Assembly (NCBI GenBank): GCA_954871525.1
Contig: OX940861.1
Span: forward strand, 12,508,842 to 12,572,841
Reading direction: 5' to 3'
DNA: 64,000 bases
From: Parietaria judaica
Taxonomy: Eukaryota; Streptophyta; Magnoliopsida; Rosales; Urticaceae
The position numbers and the translations under genes were made by a program. Below are positions 44,253 to 56,865 of the stretch, in pieces. Within the stretch, counting starts at the first letter, position 1. Each line of letters starts with the position of its first letter. The notes below the pieces were generated by a model. It saw only the letters and a program-made list of their open reading frames with translations, had not been told where the DNA came from and ran no database searches.

Positions 44253-47002
44253 ATGGAGTTCGAATCGATCTACGAAATTTCTCGCACCGTGGAGTTCATC
44301 CTCACCGGAAACTTCACCAAAGTCGCATTGCAGGTGACCATTTGCTGTTCCAAACTTTGCCAAGCTTGGCTTTCAAGAGAGGCTGATCGATTCTATGAGA
44401 TTTCAGTTCCCGAAGGAGATGGCGAAGGACGCAACGAGAGTCGCGAAGGCTTTGCGCGACGAGCTTCGCCGGAGAAGAGAATCCGATGGAAGTGAGAAAG
44501 ATGCTTTGTTGTTCGTCATGGGCGACACGAGCTGCTGCGTCGACGAATTAGGAGCTTCTCGCGGCGGCACGGATTCAATCGTGCATTACGGCCATACCTG
44601 TCTCAGCCCGTGAGTCACTGCGAATCAAAAGTAGTTGATTCAAATATCAAAAACATGTTATTTTTATTGCAATTGATATGATTTTCGGTTTGAATTTGTT
44701 GTGTTTACGATGTACAGTGCGTGTTTCGCGACTATAATTCTGGAATTTGAGAGCTGAAAAACTGGTTACAAATATTTACAGTTTCATATTCGGCTATGGT
44801 TTTTGCAGGATATCAAAGTTTCCCGCTCTCTTCGTTTTTGGAAAGTCGCCATTAAACGTGCCCGATTGCGTAAACAATCTCGTGAATCAGGCTACTGCTT
44901 GTGCTAAGAGTGTAATGGTATGTTCATGATAGCCTTTTATGATGTGTTAAAACTTAAAATTAGATGTACCGTGTTTTTAAGCCGTAACTGATGCTATTGC
45001 TAGGGCAGGTTCTTTATGGGCTCGAGTATGGACATATGATTGAGAAGGTCAGAGAAGAAGTGGCAAAGGCACTTGAATCTCGACCCGGACTTGACATTCA
45101 ATTTGCCGAGATTTTGTGTTCAAATATGACTCCGTCACAAAAGCATGACATAGCCGATCAGGGGATGAGTCCGGATGGGCGTAGGTACAATCTAGGAGGT
45201 TTGGTCTGGAAATTGCCCGAGGAACATAAACTTGAGGACTACTTGCTTTTTTGGATAGGTTCTGGCAATCCAGCATTCGCTAATGTCGTCCTGACATTTA
45301 ATGGTTGTGAAATAGGTACGATCCTTTTGTGATTTTTTCAATGTCTTGATAATATAAGTCGTTTCTTTGTTTAAATGTTGTCTTGTTTATAGTCAGATAC
45401 GACGCAAAGGAAAATTGCATGGTGACGGACTTCTCTCATCTGAGAAGAATACTTAAGCGCAGGTTTTGACATTCTCGCTTAAATGTAATTTTTTTTGCTA
45501 TTAGTATACTATTTACATTGTATTTCTCGAGGCTTACCAAAAATTTACATTGAAACACGGTGACGTTTCATGCAGATATTACCTAGTGGAGAAAGCAAAG
45601 GATGCTAATATTGTTGGTATTCTCGCGGGAACGCTTAGTGCTGGTACGTGCCTCGTCTCTAGTAATTTACTAGAATTTCGCTTGTACTGATATGGAACTT
45701 TGGGTTTAATGCCTTTAACTTGTAATGTAGAAATGTGTTATGAATTATTCCTGTATTGATCACTTAATATGAGATATAATATATTAATTAATAATTTATA
45801 GTTTGATTACTCATCGATTCCGTCAAAATTGTGCAGCCGGTTACTTGCACATGATTAAGCAGATGAAAGAACTCGTTGCAGCAGCGGGGAAGAAAGCGTA
45901 TTTTCCTGTTATGGACAGACTAAATCCTGCTAAGCTTGCCAACTTTCCAGAGGTTATTATCGAGTTTTAATCGGTTCGTATAAATTTTCCCCCCTACGTT
46001 TTTATGGATACTAAAACGTGTTCCGTTCATTGCAGTGTGACGTTTACATTTACGTCTCTTGTGCTCAAACCGTTCATTTGGATAGCAAAGAGTACTTGGC
46101 TCCTATTATCACTCCATTCGAGGCCATGCTAGCTTTCGACAGGTACTACTACTAAGTACTAACTACTAAATACTAACGAGTCATATGATACTCTTGAATG
46201 GCTTATAAAGTCAGCTGTTTGTTTCCGTCAGAGGAAGACAATGGACGGGAGAGTATGTACTGGGATTCCAAGAGTTGATCAAATCATTGCCGGTGGAACC
46301 AAAGAAGCAAAGTAATGAAGCGCGCTTTTCGTTCTTGCAAGGTGGATATGTTGAAGACACTACTGATACACAAGGTGGTGAATCTCTTTCCTTTCCTGCT
46401 TTGGAACATTTAAAGATAAAGAAAATTAGATTTTCAGATAATTTCGAATCCGTGTGCCTTCTTTGTAAAAAATAATAGTTATCAGCTATGCCCCTGAACT
46501 TGTCTTGTTGTTGCAACTCTTCTCCAAAACGCTTTTAGTAGTCTTCCCCAATGAAGTTATAATTATACCAATTTCCCCCGAGTACTAAAAAAATGAGTAG
46601 TGTTTTTCGGAGACGGTATCGTCATATATGTAGTGGTAACAGCAAATTATTCTTAGAAAATTTCTTGCGGAAAAATATACAAATCATCTCACACTGGCCC
46701 GGGAATTTGTTTCCTGGATAATTATTGTTGCAGAAACAGAGATTAATCTAGAGAACGATAAGGAACGCGTCGCCCTGGCAAATGTAACAGAGAAGACAAT
46801 CCAATTGCGATTGCATGAAAACTCGAACGCCTTAGCGAAGCGGATAGCGAAATCCGGTGCAGAGTTTTTGGCAACTCGATCGTACCAAGGCCTCGAAATA
46901 CACCACGGAGATTCACCTGCAGAGCCATATCTTATCGGGCGAAGCGGGAGAGCAGCGGGGTACAAAGACGAGAAGCAAGACGAACCTCGCATTAACCCAT
47001 AA
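44253..47002 (+). CDS. DPH2: Diphthamide biosynthesis protein 2 (DPH2)
   Basis: A cytosolic subunit of the DPH1-DPH2 iron-sulfur enzyme. That enzyme transfers the 3-amino-3-carboxypropyl group of S-adenosylmethionine to a histidine of elongation factor 2, the first step of diphthamide synthesis. Ten exons: 44253-44333, 44407-44609, 44809-44917, 45009-45315, 45393-45462, 45576-45643, 45837-45952, 46036-46142, 46232-46374 and 46734-47002. All introns are GT-AG and the phases agree, giving 490 aa. Motifs include GDTSCCVDE (Cys70-Cys71), [64 protein letters not shown] (Cys327) and [19 protein letters not shown]. The usual DTxYGSCC has lost two residues (DTSCC), a small difference from most homologues. 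The start is the first ATG, in [17 protein letters not shown]. Length is normal for plant DPH2. Confidence 0.95.
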
Positions 47003-48221
47003 AAAAGCTAAAAGGACATGTCACAACAATTTTGCTATGGGATTACTTATTTATATTTAATAGATAAAAAAAAAATCAGTATCAATTTCTTAATTTTAAG
47101 CATACATTTTGCAAAATTAGTTATTACTAACTTACCACTCTTCTAATGTTATATTGATTCGGTTTATATTTTTAACATTGGTTAGGTCTATATTTTCTAG
47201 AATGTACAATAATCATTATTTTTTCTACCCTAACTGTACTGTAATCCTTCAATGTATAAGAGGCGTGTGTTATTCTTATTAGCTTTTTATTGATTTAATA
47301 AGTAGTTTTTATTGATTTGTGCATTGATATTATTTTATTGTCGTTTTAATGTGCTGTCGTTTACGTCCTCTTAGAGCTTTCTGTCGTTTCTTGCAATGCT
47401 CTCATGTTGTCGTTTCTATGTTATCAACATTTTTTCCAAATTCAACCAAGAATAAAACCCTCAGTTTATTCCCAAAATCAAATATATAAAACTCTCATTA
47501 AAGTAATATTCAATAAATTATAATTTTAATTAAATAATATTTTTGTACATTTTAATTAATTAATATTTTTGTATATTATTAACTCATTTTCTAATAAATC
47601 GATAATTTTAATAATTTAAAATTATTAATTTATAACAAACTCTATTGTAAAATAAAACGAAATATGCATTTCCAAAATTCTATCGTTTCCTCCAAACTAA
47701 TTGCTTCATTTTTTTTTTGTCGTTTCTAAAAAAATACTCCAAACCCAAGACTAGAAAACAAAGCGAACCATTAAGAGCACGCCAAGTCATCAATATGTCC
47801 ACGTGGAGGAATATGATTGGCCAGGTACATGTCATCTACGTGTCAGACACTGCCAACCCGTTCTTCTCTTACTTCTTCGTTTTCATTCATCACAAAAAAA
47901 AAAAAAAAAAAAAAAAACGCAGAGACGAAGATAAAAGCAATACATGATCAGAATCGAGCTTCAGAATCTCCATTGTTGCATACTCGATTCGTAGTCCAAG
48001 CCCATACTCGTTTTCCTTCCCTGCTTCTCGGCTCGCTCATCGTGGCTTCCTCGGGTTCTTCAGGCTTGACGCGAAGGAAGCCCTCTTCTTCTTCTTCTTC
48101 CTCCGAGGCTCAATCGACCTCCGTTGGGCCTGCTCGGGTTATTCTGCGAGAATCGGGGAGGAATTCCCATTCCGATCTTCCTTTCTGGCAGAAGAACTGG
48201 TTCATCGGCTTGCTCTTCGTC
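47003..48221. other. Intergenic region with the SDF2 promoter
   Basis: AT-rich to about 47740, then the promoter of the SDF2-like gene with an ERSE-I element (separate entry). A 23-A run lies at about 47895-47917. From 47941 to 48221 the sequence has no stop in the frame of the SDF2 start (see findings). Confidence 0.6.
47802..47820 (-). promoter_or_regulatory. ERSE-I type ER stress response element
   Basis: The plus strand reads CGTG, ten bases, then ATTGG. On the minus strand this is CCAAT-N10-CACG, the plant ERSE-I consensus bound by NF-Y and bZIP28/bZIP60-type factors. The CACG overlaps a G-box-like CCACGTGG. About 15-20 bp further, CATCTACGTGTCA adds another ACGT bZIP core. The site is about 400 bp before the SDF2 ATG. 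SDF2 is an unfolded-protein-response gene in Arabidopsis, so the context fits. Confidence 0.65.
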
Positions 48222-50405
48222 ATGGCGATCTGCTTCTTCGCGCTCTCCATCTTCCTTTTCCTTGGGCTCGATTCCGACAATGGAATCGCTTACACCGCTG
48301 ACGCGGGAACCGCCGAGGGCGTCGAGGTACGTATCAATGTGGCTCTTCTTTGCTCGGGCATCGAATCTTCTAATTAATCGTAATGGATTGAATTTTAGTA
48401 CCATTTTCATACGAATCCATTGAGTTGAGCTTGAAGGTTCTGATGAGGAACAGTGGTTTTGCTTGCATTTTACACAGTGTTAGAGAATTTGAACTTTTTT
48501 TCCTCATAAGTTGTTTGGGTTCATTCATTTGGTTTGAGCAGATTACATATGGATCAGTCCTGAAGCTGATGCACGAGAAGACCAAGTTCAGGTTGCATTC
48601 GCATGAAGTTCCTTATGGCTCGGGAAGTGGTCAACAGTCTGTTACTGGGTTTCCCAGTGTTGATGATGCTAACAGCTATTGGGTATATTTTTCTGATCCC
48701 TTTCTTTGGTGTCATAGCATTGTATCGAGAAATCGAAAACCAATAGATCAGGAAACCATCACTAGAAAGAAACTAGGGAAATGCATGCACATGGCTAGGT
48801 TTGAAACCTTTATTTGGAGCCTGTTTTTTTTTTCAGGAATTATTATATCAATATGATCTATGTTTCTTAGGAATCATGGCTCGCCATTTTTGTTTCAAGT
48901 TTAGAGATGAAAACGCTCGTATTGTTTTCATTGTATATACGGATATGGAGTGAAGTTGAATCTTTTTACAGATTGTTCGACCGATGCTTGAAACATCTGC
49001 TAAACAAGGTGATGCCATCACTACTGGGACAGTTATCAGGTTGCAACACATGAAGACAAGGAAGTGGCTGCATAGCCATTTACACGCATCTCCTCTATCA
49101 AGCAACCAAGAGGTATATTATAGCTCAGTCTTTTTATCTTTTAGTCTATAGCGGTTATAATGCTAAATTTATCTTTCCTTGTCGCTTTACTTTGCCTGTC
49201 CTCTGCTGTCTTCCTTATATTATTGCTAGGAACTAGCCACACAAGTTCCATTCTCGCTTAATAATTAGGGCAATTGGCAATCCATATACTACACATCTAT
49301 TTCTAGGAACTAGCCACAAAAGTTTCAATTGTGTTTTTGCAAACAGTAGATGCTTACACATTTTCAAAAAAAAAAAAAAAAACAGTAGATGCTTACACAT
49401 CTATTTCTTCGATTAATCTTTGTAATTTTTTTCCGTACTTTGTTGTTAGATATAAAGATACCAAGCTAAAGGACATATTAACTGAAATCCCATTAAAAAA
49501 GTAACGGAAACCTGACGGAGTGGGAAAAAAAAAATACAATACTTTTCAAAGTATGATTGTTTACAATGGATGCTTTACGTAGTACTTTTCTTGTACATCT
49601 ATTTGTTCGATTAATCTGAATGCCAAGATCTTCTTAACCCTTGATTTTCATACAGGTAAGCTGCTTTGGCGGAGACAATGATTCCGACACCGGCGATCAC
49701 TGGAGGTGGGTTTTTTTATTTCCTCCTCGCTGAGAGTCGCCAAGACATAGTATTGCTGACATCACCTCGGTATTGAATTTTATAGGGTAACGATTGAAGG
49801 GAGTGGGAAGACTTGGAAGCAAAACCAAAGGGTCCGCCTGCAGCACATTGACACAGGGATCTTCCTACACAGTCACAACAAAAAATTCACCCGCATTGCC
49901 GGAGGTCAACAAGAGGTATTGAAATAGAACACGTCTCATAGAAAACTTACACCTGTTTTCCCCAATATCTCGTCGCATCGTCACAGTTTTCCCATGATTT
50001 TTTGTGTTGAACTTTGCATTTGTACAATTTTTCCCTTAGCCATAATAACGGCTAGAGAAGAAATTGCTACTAGCTACTGCAGCGCGATAAGTTTAGGAGG
50101 CGTAGCTGCAAATTATTCATTTTATATGATTTATATGTCTATGTATATAGCAAGTACAAACATATATTACACAACATTATTGTTGAAGAGCACGATGTTT
50201 TTTGCTGCCAATATATTAATATTTCTCCTTACTATTTTGTTTTGGATTACTTTGCTCGTATGGTATTAATAAATGTGTATCAAGTTTGAATCTAACTATC
50301 GATTTACGTTGCCCACACCAGGTCTGCGGTGTGGCTGAGAAGCGTGCTGACAACGTTTGGTTGGTCGCAGAAGGCGTATTCCTCCCCGTCACCAATACTA
50401 AGTAG
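48222..50405 (+). CDS. SDF2: SDF2-like protein (ER lumen, MIR domains)
   Basis: A plant stromal cell-derived factor 2-like protein, a luminal ER factor that works with ERdj3B and BiP in protein quality control, including maturation of immune receptors. Six exons: 48222-48326, 48542-48682, 48972-49112, 49656-49705, 49786-49915 and 50322-50405. All introns are GT-AG; 216 aa. The N-terminal hydrophobic segment MAICFFALSIFLFLGL is a signal peptide. MIR domains fill residues 36-210 (TYGSVLKLMHEKTKFRLHSH, YGSGSGQQSVTGF, IRLQHMKTRKWLHSHLHAS, DTGDHWRV, VRLQHIDTGIFLHSHNKKF, AGGQQEVCG). The C-terminus TNTK has no HDEL retention signal, as in other plant SDF2 proteins. The start is chosen to match the known length; an in-frame upstream extension exists. 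Confidence 0.94.
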
Positions 50406-51018
50406 AATCTATGGTAGCTTATCGATGAATTTTTACAATTAGTTGGTCCAAAACAGGTGCACCGGTTTTGGGTCGTTTTTGGTGGATGCTTAACTTGTAA
50501 TAGATGTCCCTCCTCAGTGATAAACGACATAATATCATTAAACGACAATATTGTTTTTACCTTGCCTCTTAGGATGTCTTCTTTCTGCTCTAGCTAATTA
50601 TTATATGTTGCTTAAATATTTACCCATCTGTGCTGTCTATTTTGGAATGAGTTTTAGATCGTTACTGTTTCAAGTAATATAAAATGACCGAGCAACCTAA
50701 AATATCTTATTTATCAAAAAAGTTGAAATTTAGGTACAGTATATATTATCAATATAAGACCGAAAAATGCATAATAATACTTATGTGAAGGAAAACTGAA
50801 TATCCAGTGTTAAGAGTGCGAAAATTGCACTTTGCGAGATTATTTGATCAAAGAGTAATTGGAGTCTATTTTGTATTTGAGCCTGTGGTTTTTTAATATA
50901 AATTTATGATCAAATCTACCATTGCTTGGTATGAAAAAAGTTTCTTATTACTACTATTGCTGTAAAAAGAAAAGTGACAATTTCTCTCTTATATGTTTCT
51001 GGGTCAATTGAATATTGA

Positions 51019-51055
<37 letters not shown>

Positions 51056-51905
51056 GGAAACATATTTATAACACTGTTAGTACATCAAATTAACTTGATG
51101 AAAAACGAAGCTAAAAGTCGTTCTATGCCAAACAGAGACTCAATAAGATGACTTGATGTAGCTTATTTTGAGGATTTCCAAGTCAAGCATTGCCAAAATA
51201 ATATATCTGCAGTAAGTTAATACTTGTGTTATCAAAATATCTTAAAAGGAAGTGAAGAAAACAAACTACTAGATTTGAAATATCAATAATTTTCATCAAA
51301 TTCTTTACGTGGGATGATTATATTCCATCAACCATTAAAGCACCAAGCTATAGTAATTCAGTGGAAATTGGGCTTTCAAGCCCAATTTGAGGCATAAATC
51401 AATGTCTCATTACATAGTTAAACTTGCCCAAGTTCAATCTTAATCAGAGTATGATTAGCTGGTGGAAAGTCGTATTAACCATTAAGTGATTAATCATTGC
51501 TTGGTCGTCCCACTAAGCTCTTTGAAATTTTCCATAAGCAAAAAGTGATTAGCATAATGTAGACTTTTTGAAGATATGATTATGTGATGGGATAAGACGT
51601 TACTTTAATTTCAACACAACAAGCTTAGGTCATAGTCGTCGCTCAAGTTTACTACTAAATAAAATTTCCTATCTATAATTCGCTCAACATTTTCTTTTTG
51701 GCATGATGATTCCTCAATTATGTTATTAGTGCGGTTTTAATTCCTTGTTATTGTAAAATTTATTTCTTTTATTTTATTTAAATTGCACCAAAAAACGTAA
51801 TAGAGAACTATTTCCGCTCTTTTTCTTCTTCGTAGAAACCCATCTCGCACGTACCTCTTAATAGAAAGATCATTGGAACTAATAACTCTCCAATAATAAA
51901 ACAAA
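50406..51905. other. AT-rich intergenic DNA
   Basis: 3' flank of the SDF2-like gene, then spacer. An (AT)n run lies at 51021-51051. No gene is seen. Confidence 0.6.
51021..51051. repeat. (AT)n microsatellite
   Basis: AT dinucleotide run of about 31 bp. Confidence 0.85.
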
Positions 51906-52704
51906 GGGTTAATTGCGGCAATAATGCACAACTTTTGGTCAACAGGGGTTTTAGGTCCCCAACCTTTCAAAGTGTGGGCAAAAATACACAACGTTTGTTG
52001 AATGTAAAATCCGTTGGTCCTTCCGTTAGGGATGTTAAATTCTGCTGATGTGGCATTGTTAAACTGCCAAATGGACTGCCAACTTGTAATATTAATTACA
52101 TAACCTAATTAATAAGAATAAATTAAATCATATTTTAATTATGATTCAAAAAATAAATTAAAACTATAAATTAACGAGCAATACTTATTTAACGCGTAGT
52201 TCCTATTTTTAAACTCGTGCTTCAATATTATTCACATCTTTACTATGTCGTTTTTTAAATTACAATTGTTTTTAATAATCGGTTGTTTTTCCAAAATTTT
52301 AGTCGTTTCTAATAAACTGTCGTTATGTAATCTTTGCAAATTTTAGTCGTGTTTAATAATCCGTCGTTTTTCAAAATTTTAGTCATGTTCGACGAAGAGT
52401 CTGTTAGATTTTTAGGGGGAGTAAAAATTATTTATTTAATTTAAAGTATTAATTTGTTTTTTGAATCATAATTAAAATCTGATTTAATTTATTCTTATTA
52501 ATTAAGTTATGTAATTAATATTACAAGTTAGCAGTCCATTTGGCAGTTTAACGATGCCACATCAGCAGAATTTAACATCCCTAACGGAAGGACCAACGGA
52601 TTTTACATTCAACAAACGTTGTGTATTTTTTCCCACACTTTGAAAGGTTGGGGACCTGAAACCCCTGTTGACCAAAGGTTGTGCATTATTGCCGCAATTA
52701 ACCC
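51906..52704. mobile_element. MULE-type MITE, copy 2
   Basis: Starts GGGTTAATTGCGGCAATAAT and ends with its complement. The 9-bp target duplication TAAAACAAA is perfect (51897-51905 and 52705-52713), which supports a Mutator-type origin. The interior is the reverse complement of copy 1 at 40780-41579, so the two were inserted in opposite orientations. Confidence 0.92.
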
Positions 52705-52948
52705 TAAAACAAATAACTTTCAACTATTAATGATAACTAAACGAACTTAAAAATAAAAATTAAACGGTGTATCGATTAATTCTATAAAGTGAAGAAAAGT
52801 AAATTTTAAATCTGATATATAGGAGGAGCAAGTAATTATGTATGAAGTGAATTTGATGTCGCTGTAAGCTTATTATATTCTGAAAACAATTATATTTTTA
52901 ATTTTATGCCATAAGCTGAGTACCATCCACGAGTTATTAATAAAATTG

Positions 52949-53174
52949 ACCTAGTGGTATCTCCACTACTCCTCTATTCAAGAGGTCATGAGTTCAAACC
53001 CTCATGGGACTCAAATGAGTGCCCCATTTACATATTGTAAACTTGACCATTAGTGTCACATGTTCTTATACTGAATATATCTAAGTCATGCGAGAGTGCA
53101 TTACTGAATATATCTAAGTCATGCGAGAGTGCATTGTAACATTCGCCGATAGTGCCACCCTATTCAAAAAAAAA
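52949..53174 (+). mobile_element. tRNA-derived SINE, copy 1
   Basis: An A-box-like TGACCTAGTGGTATCTCC near the start (the first bases overlap the duplication), a B-box-like GAGTTCAAACCCTC about 45 bp later, and a 9-A tail. A 16-bp target duplication GTTATTAATAAAATTG lies at 52933-52948 and 53175-53190. A 35-bp internal segment (CTGAATATATCTAAGTCATG...) is tandemly duplicated. Confidence 0.82.
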
Positions 53175-53617
53175 GTTATTAATAAAATTGGTGGATGAAG
53201 ATGAGAAATTATGGAATGAAGTGGTCCAAAACTCATTCAATAAGTTTCTTTCTTCAAAGGCATAACATAGAAACTTTATGGTATGAATAGGAAAGATCTC
53301 ATATTTTTTTCAAACTCGTCACTTCTCTTTCACCTGTACCATATGATTTTCATTGACTAACTCATCTCCCTTCATAAATAATATCACCTAATATTTCTCT
53401 GACATTCTAGATTCAAACCTTCTCTAACTATAGTCCCAAATAAAAATTCCATCTCCAAGGCAAGGCAAAGAGAGAATAATTTGTGGGATTGGCTCTTTCG
53501 GACGTGCCAAAATATGCATCCTACACAAATTCGATGCAGAATGATCACAAGATAGCTATACATATATTTTATATTTTTATAAGAAAATAGTCATTTCATC
53601 AATACATTCTTAATAAA

Positions 53618-53820
53618 CGCTTGACTTAGTGGTAACTCCATCACATACTTCTCCAAGAGGTCACGGGTTCAAACCCCATGAGACGCAAATATTTACCCCA
53701 TTTACATATGTAAACTTGGCCAATAGTGCCACTTATTCTTACACTGAATATATCTAGTAATGCGAGCGTGCATTGTACCTTGGCCGATAGTGTCACCCCA
53801 TGAATATATCTAATTTTTTA
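53618..53820 (+). mobile_element. SINE, copy 2
   Basis: Same family as copy 1: CTTGACTTAGTGGTAACTCC, then GGGTTCAAACCCCATGAGAC, then CTGAATATATCTAGTAATGC and GGCCGATAGTGTCACCCC. It lacks the internal duplication of copy 1. I could not identify a clear target duplication. Confidence 0.7.
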
Positions 53821-54941
53821 GATATTCACTTTATTCTAGCCCCCTATTCTGGTTCGGTCCTTCTCGCCGCCAATAATATACCGTCGCAAAACCCTGATCA
53901 GAATTAGTAAAAATTCAACACAAAACTGGCACGTGTGAGATTCTTCATGTCTAAAGTGGGGTCAACTAGTTCACATAAACGACTCATTTACTGATCAATC
54001 AGTCTGGAATTGTTTCAATTTTCAACACTACAGCTTGAATTTTAATGACATTCATTTCTCACTTGTATTGTAATCATCAAACATTTTGCTAAAATCAATT
54101 CGATTTTTATGTCGTTTTAATTGAAACAAGAAAAATTGAAGTTGCGGGTCATTAAAACACTGAATTAAAGAGCCTCACCATATCATATGTGTGCATTTCC
54201 TGATGAGAAATGATAACTTGCATCACAGAGCTTTGATATCTATGATATGTTCCATAATTTAGGACAAATCATGTTTCTTTCTTGCAATAACAATTATAGA
54301 TTTCCGGCATAAGTGTCGTAAAGTAGTGTTTTGAGCGGCATAATCGCATTGCTTGTTTATCATAGGTTAGGTATCTAATGTTACAATTAAAGTGACTGAT
54401 CCGTAAGTTTCCGTTAGTGTTCAAATTGAGAATATGCGAACATTTACCTCAACTCGTGATAAACGAGTAATAAAATTATAACGTCTAAAAATACTAGTTT
54501 TGTGGGTACCACTATAATTAATAGTAGCACAAAAACTTTTCCTTTGCCAAAAGGTGACTATTCTTTTGGTAGGGAAAAATAGGAAAAAGCTTTTTATCTA
54601 CATTATGGAAAGGAATATGAGTGTACCTCTTGGAATAAAAACTAGATTTTCCATTCATGCGACATGATCTACAAAGCTTACCATAATTAATTAGTAACTC
54701 AACCTACTTTGGCATATCTTTGAGGGGTTTTGCCACTTAAGAGTCTAGTTTAGAATCTAGATCAACCAACTTTAGAATGAGCAAAATAATTGATAAATAA
54801 TTGCAATAGTTTTTGAATGTGAGATTATCAACGAACATGATTATGAGATTCATGACCCAAGGTTCTTGAGTTGTCCTTTAATTTGGTGAAAAATAATAAT
54901 TAATTAAGAGCTTACATAGGTTGTTGATGAAAAGCTCTTTT

Positions 54942-54975
<34 letters not shown>

Positions 54976-55677
54976 TATTATGTGAGCTAAATTATAGTAT
55001 AGTTATACTATGAAGAAGAAAGAAAAAAAAAGTCAATTTTTGGTCTTCTCAACACTTGGCCAACGGTTGAAAAATCGTTTTCTAGATCATATGTCGCAAC
55101 GGCTGCAAACTTGAAGTCATTATTGATGGCTCCATGTCTCCTGTGGCCATGAATATTGCGGCCATGGTTAACCGGAAAAACCTGACCGTGGCCCGATTTC
55201 ATTTCCTTTAACAAAGGCAACTAAAATTCCAAAGCACTAAAGCAAACCACCAAGCCGTAGCCCAAAACCAAAAGCAAAAGTTATTGACTCAATATTGCAA
55301 ACTATGGAATATCAACTTTTTTTTACCATATCATTTACTATACAGTTTCACTCACTCACCTAAGTGCTATTATTCATAAAGCAGTATGTTGGTCCCTCAT
55401 CTTTTGGGGAAGGACCTTTGTTTATTATTATGCATTTTTATAATATATTTCTTTTTAAATTACCCAATTTTTAATTGTTGAAAGAAAGAGCCATCAATTA
55501 TTCAATGACAACTTTGATGCAAAGCCCCCCTATTGCACTTGCACATGCTATTTAGCCCTATAAAAGAGCCAATTGCCAGATAATATCCAAATATATACAC
55601 TATTCACTAATATTGACAAATCAAGTAAAATTAACCTTAATCATAATCATTGGAACACTTGAGCACCACTCGCTCAT
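53821..55677. other. AT-rich intergenic DNA
   Basis: No gene recognised. An (AT)n run lies at 54941-54967. A 70-codon minus-strand frame at 55220-55008 is mentioned in the findings only. Confidence 0.55.
54941..54967. repeat. (AT)n microsatellite
   Basis: AT dinucleotide run of about 27 bp followed by ACACACAC. Confidence 0.8.
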
Positions 55678-56082
55678 CCAAAATGATGTACATGTATACA
55701 GCACATAGTAGGATTAGACGCCGGAAAAAGGATACCGGACTTTTGGTCATTCTGCGGTCTATTCTGTTTTTTCGAGCTTTATACATTCAATCAAGTCATA
55801 GTTTACCTAAAATATGTTTTCCCCCGAAAATCACCAAGACCGGCTTGATTTTAAACATAATCTTATCAAGTAATTAATTTACAAAATGATGTGCATGTGT
55901 ACCACAGAAAGTAGGGCTTGACACCGGAATAGGGTATCCGGCTTTTGGTTATTTTATGGTTCATTTTCTTTGTTCGAGCTTTACAAAATCAATAAGGTCT
56001 TAATTTAAATTTTTTTTTTTCACCGAAAAATACCAAGACCAGTCGCATTTTCAAACATAAAGTTATTGAGTAATTAACCAAA
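55678..56082. repeat. Diverged tandem duplication of about 203 bp
   Basis: Two adjacent copies, 55678-55882 and 55883-56082. They share, in order, AAAATGATGT, CATGT, GCCGGAA/ACCGGAA, GGTATCCGG-like, CGAGCTTTA, CCGAAAA, CCAAGACC and GAGTAATTAA-like blocks. The copies have diverged by substitutions and small indels, so the duplication is old. Confidence 0.75.
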
Positions 56083-56865
56083 AGCGAAGTTGATTTGTAA
56101 AATATCCCTGATCATAAACTTAGTCAAATTTTAAATAGTAGATTAAATAAGCTTAGAATAAAATTGAGAAACAAGCAAATATATTTTAAAAAAATTATGC
56201 AAAAATCGAGAGCCACGTAGGACCGGACTTGTTTCAATTTGCCTTTTCGATATGAAACCGGAGGTCAAGGCGGAAAATAGCACCCATAACACAAGGAATG
56301 GACACTCAAGATACTTTGTTCGCTTGCAAACGACCCTTCAATGCATGAATTTTGCTGTACTCTTTTTTCCAGGTTGTATTATTGTTAGATGAATCATATC
56401 ATCATCATCATCACTAATCAATCACCCACAAACCTGACAAGCATTACACACATTAATTGTACTCGCCTTTGCATTGTTAACCAGCAAGCAAGTACGTGAG
56501 TGATTTAAAGGCAAAAATAGCAAAGTTATTCCCAACCAAAGCCCAGGTAGAGTTTGAAGAAGGTCTTGTTTGTTACAATAAAACGTGCATTTAGAGAGTT
56601 ATGGTCAGTCTCTACTCTACTGTCTTGGACCACGAACCGACACTTACATACACCGACAATATCAAAATCTCAGTCAAAGCAAAATCATCAAATTGTACCC
56701 AATAAAAATATTAATTTTTGCCATTATTATGTATTTTGATATACATTTCCGTGGCCGTTAAATTTTCCATAAAAAAAGGTGAGAAAGAAACGTTGTTTAT
56801 TAGAAAGAGGAGCTCTTGGGGCCGGGGTAAGAAAATAAATCAACAAGTTTGACTCTTTATGAATT
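56083..56865. other. AT-rich intergenic DNA
   Basis: No gene recognised. Confidence 0.55.

Noticed and set aside
52949..53820. tRNA genes
   Set aside because: A- and B-box-like motifs are present, but the sequences cannot fold as complete tRNAs, and the A tail and target duplication show a SINE.
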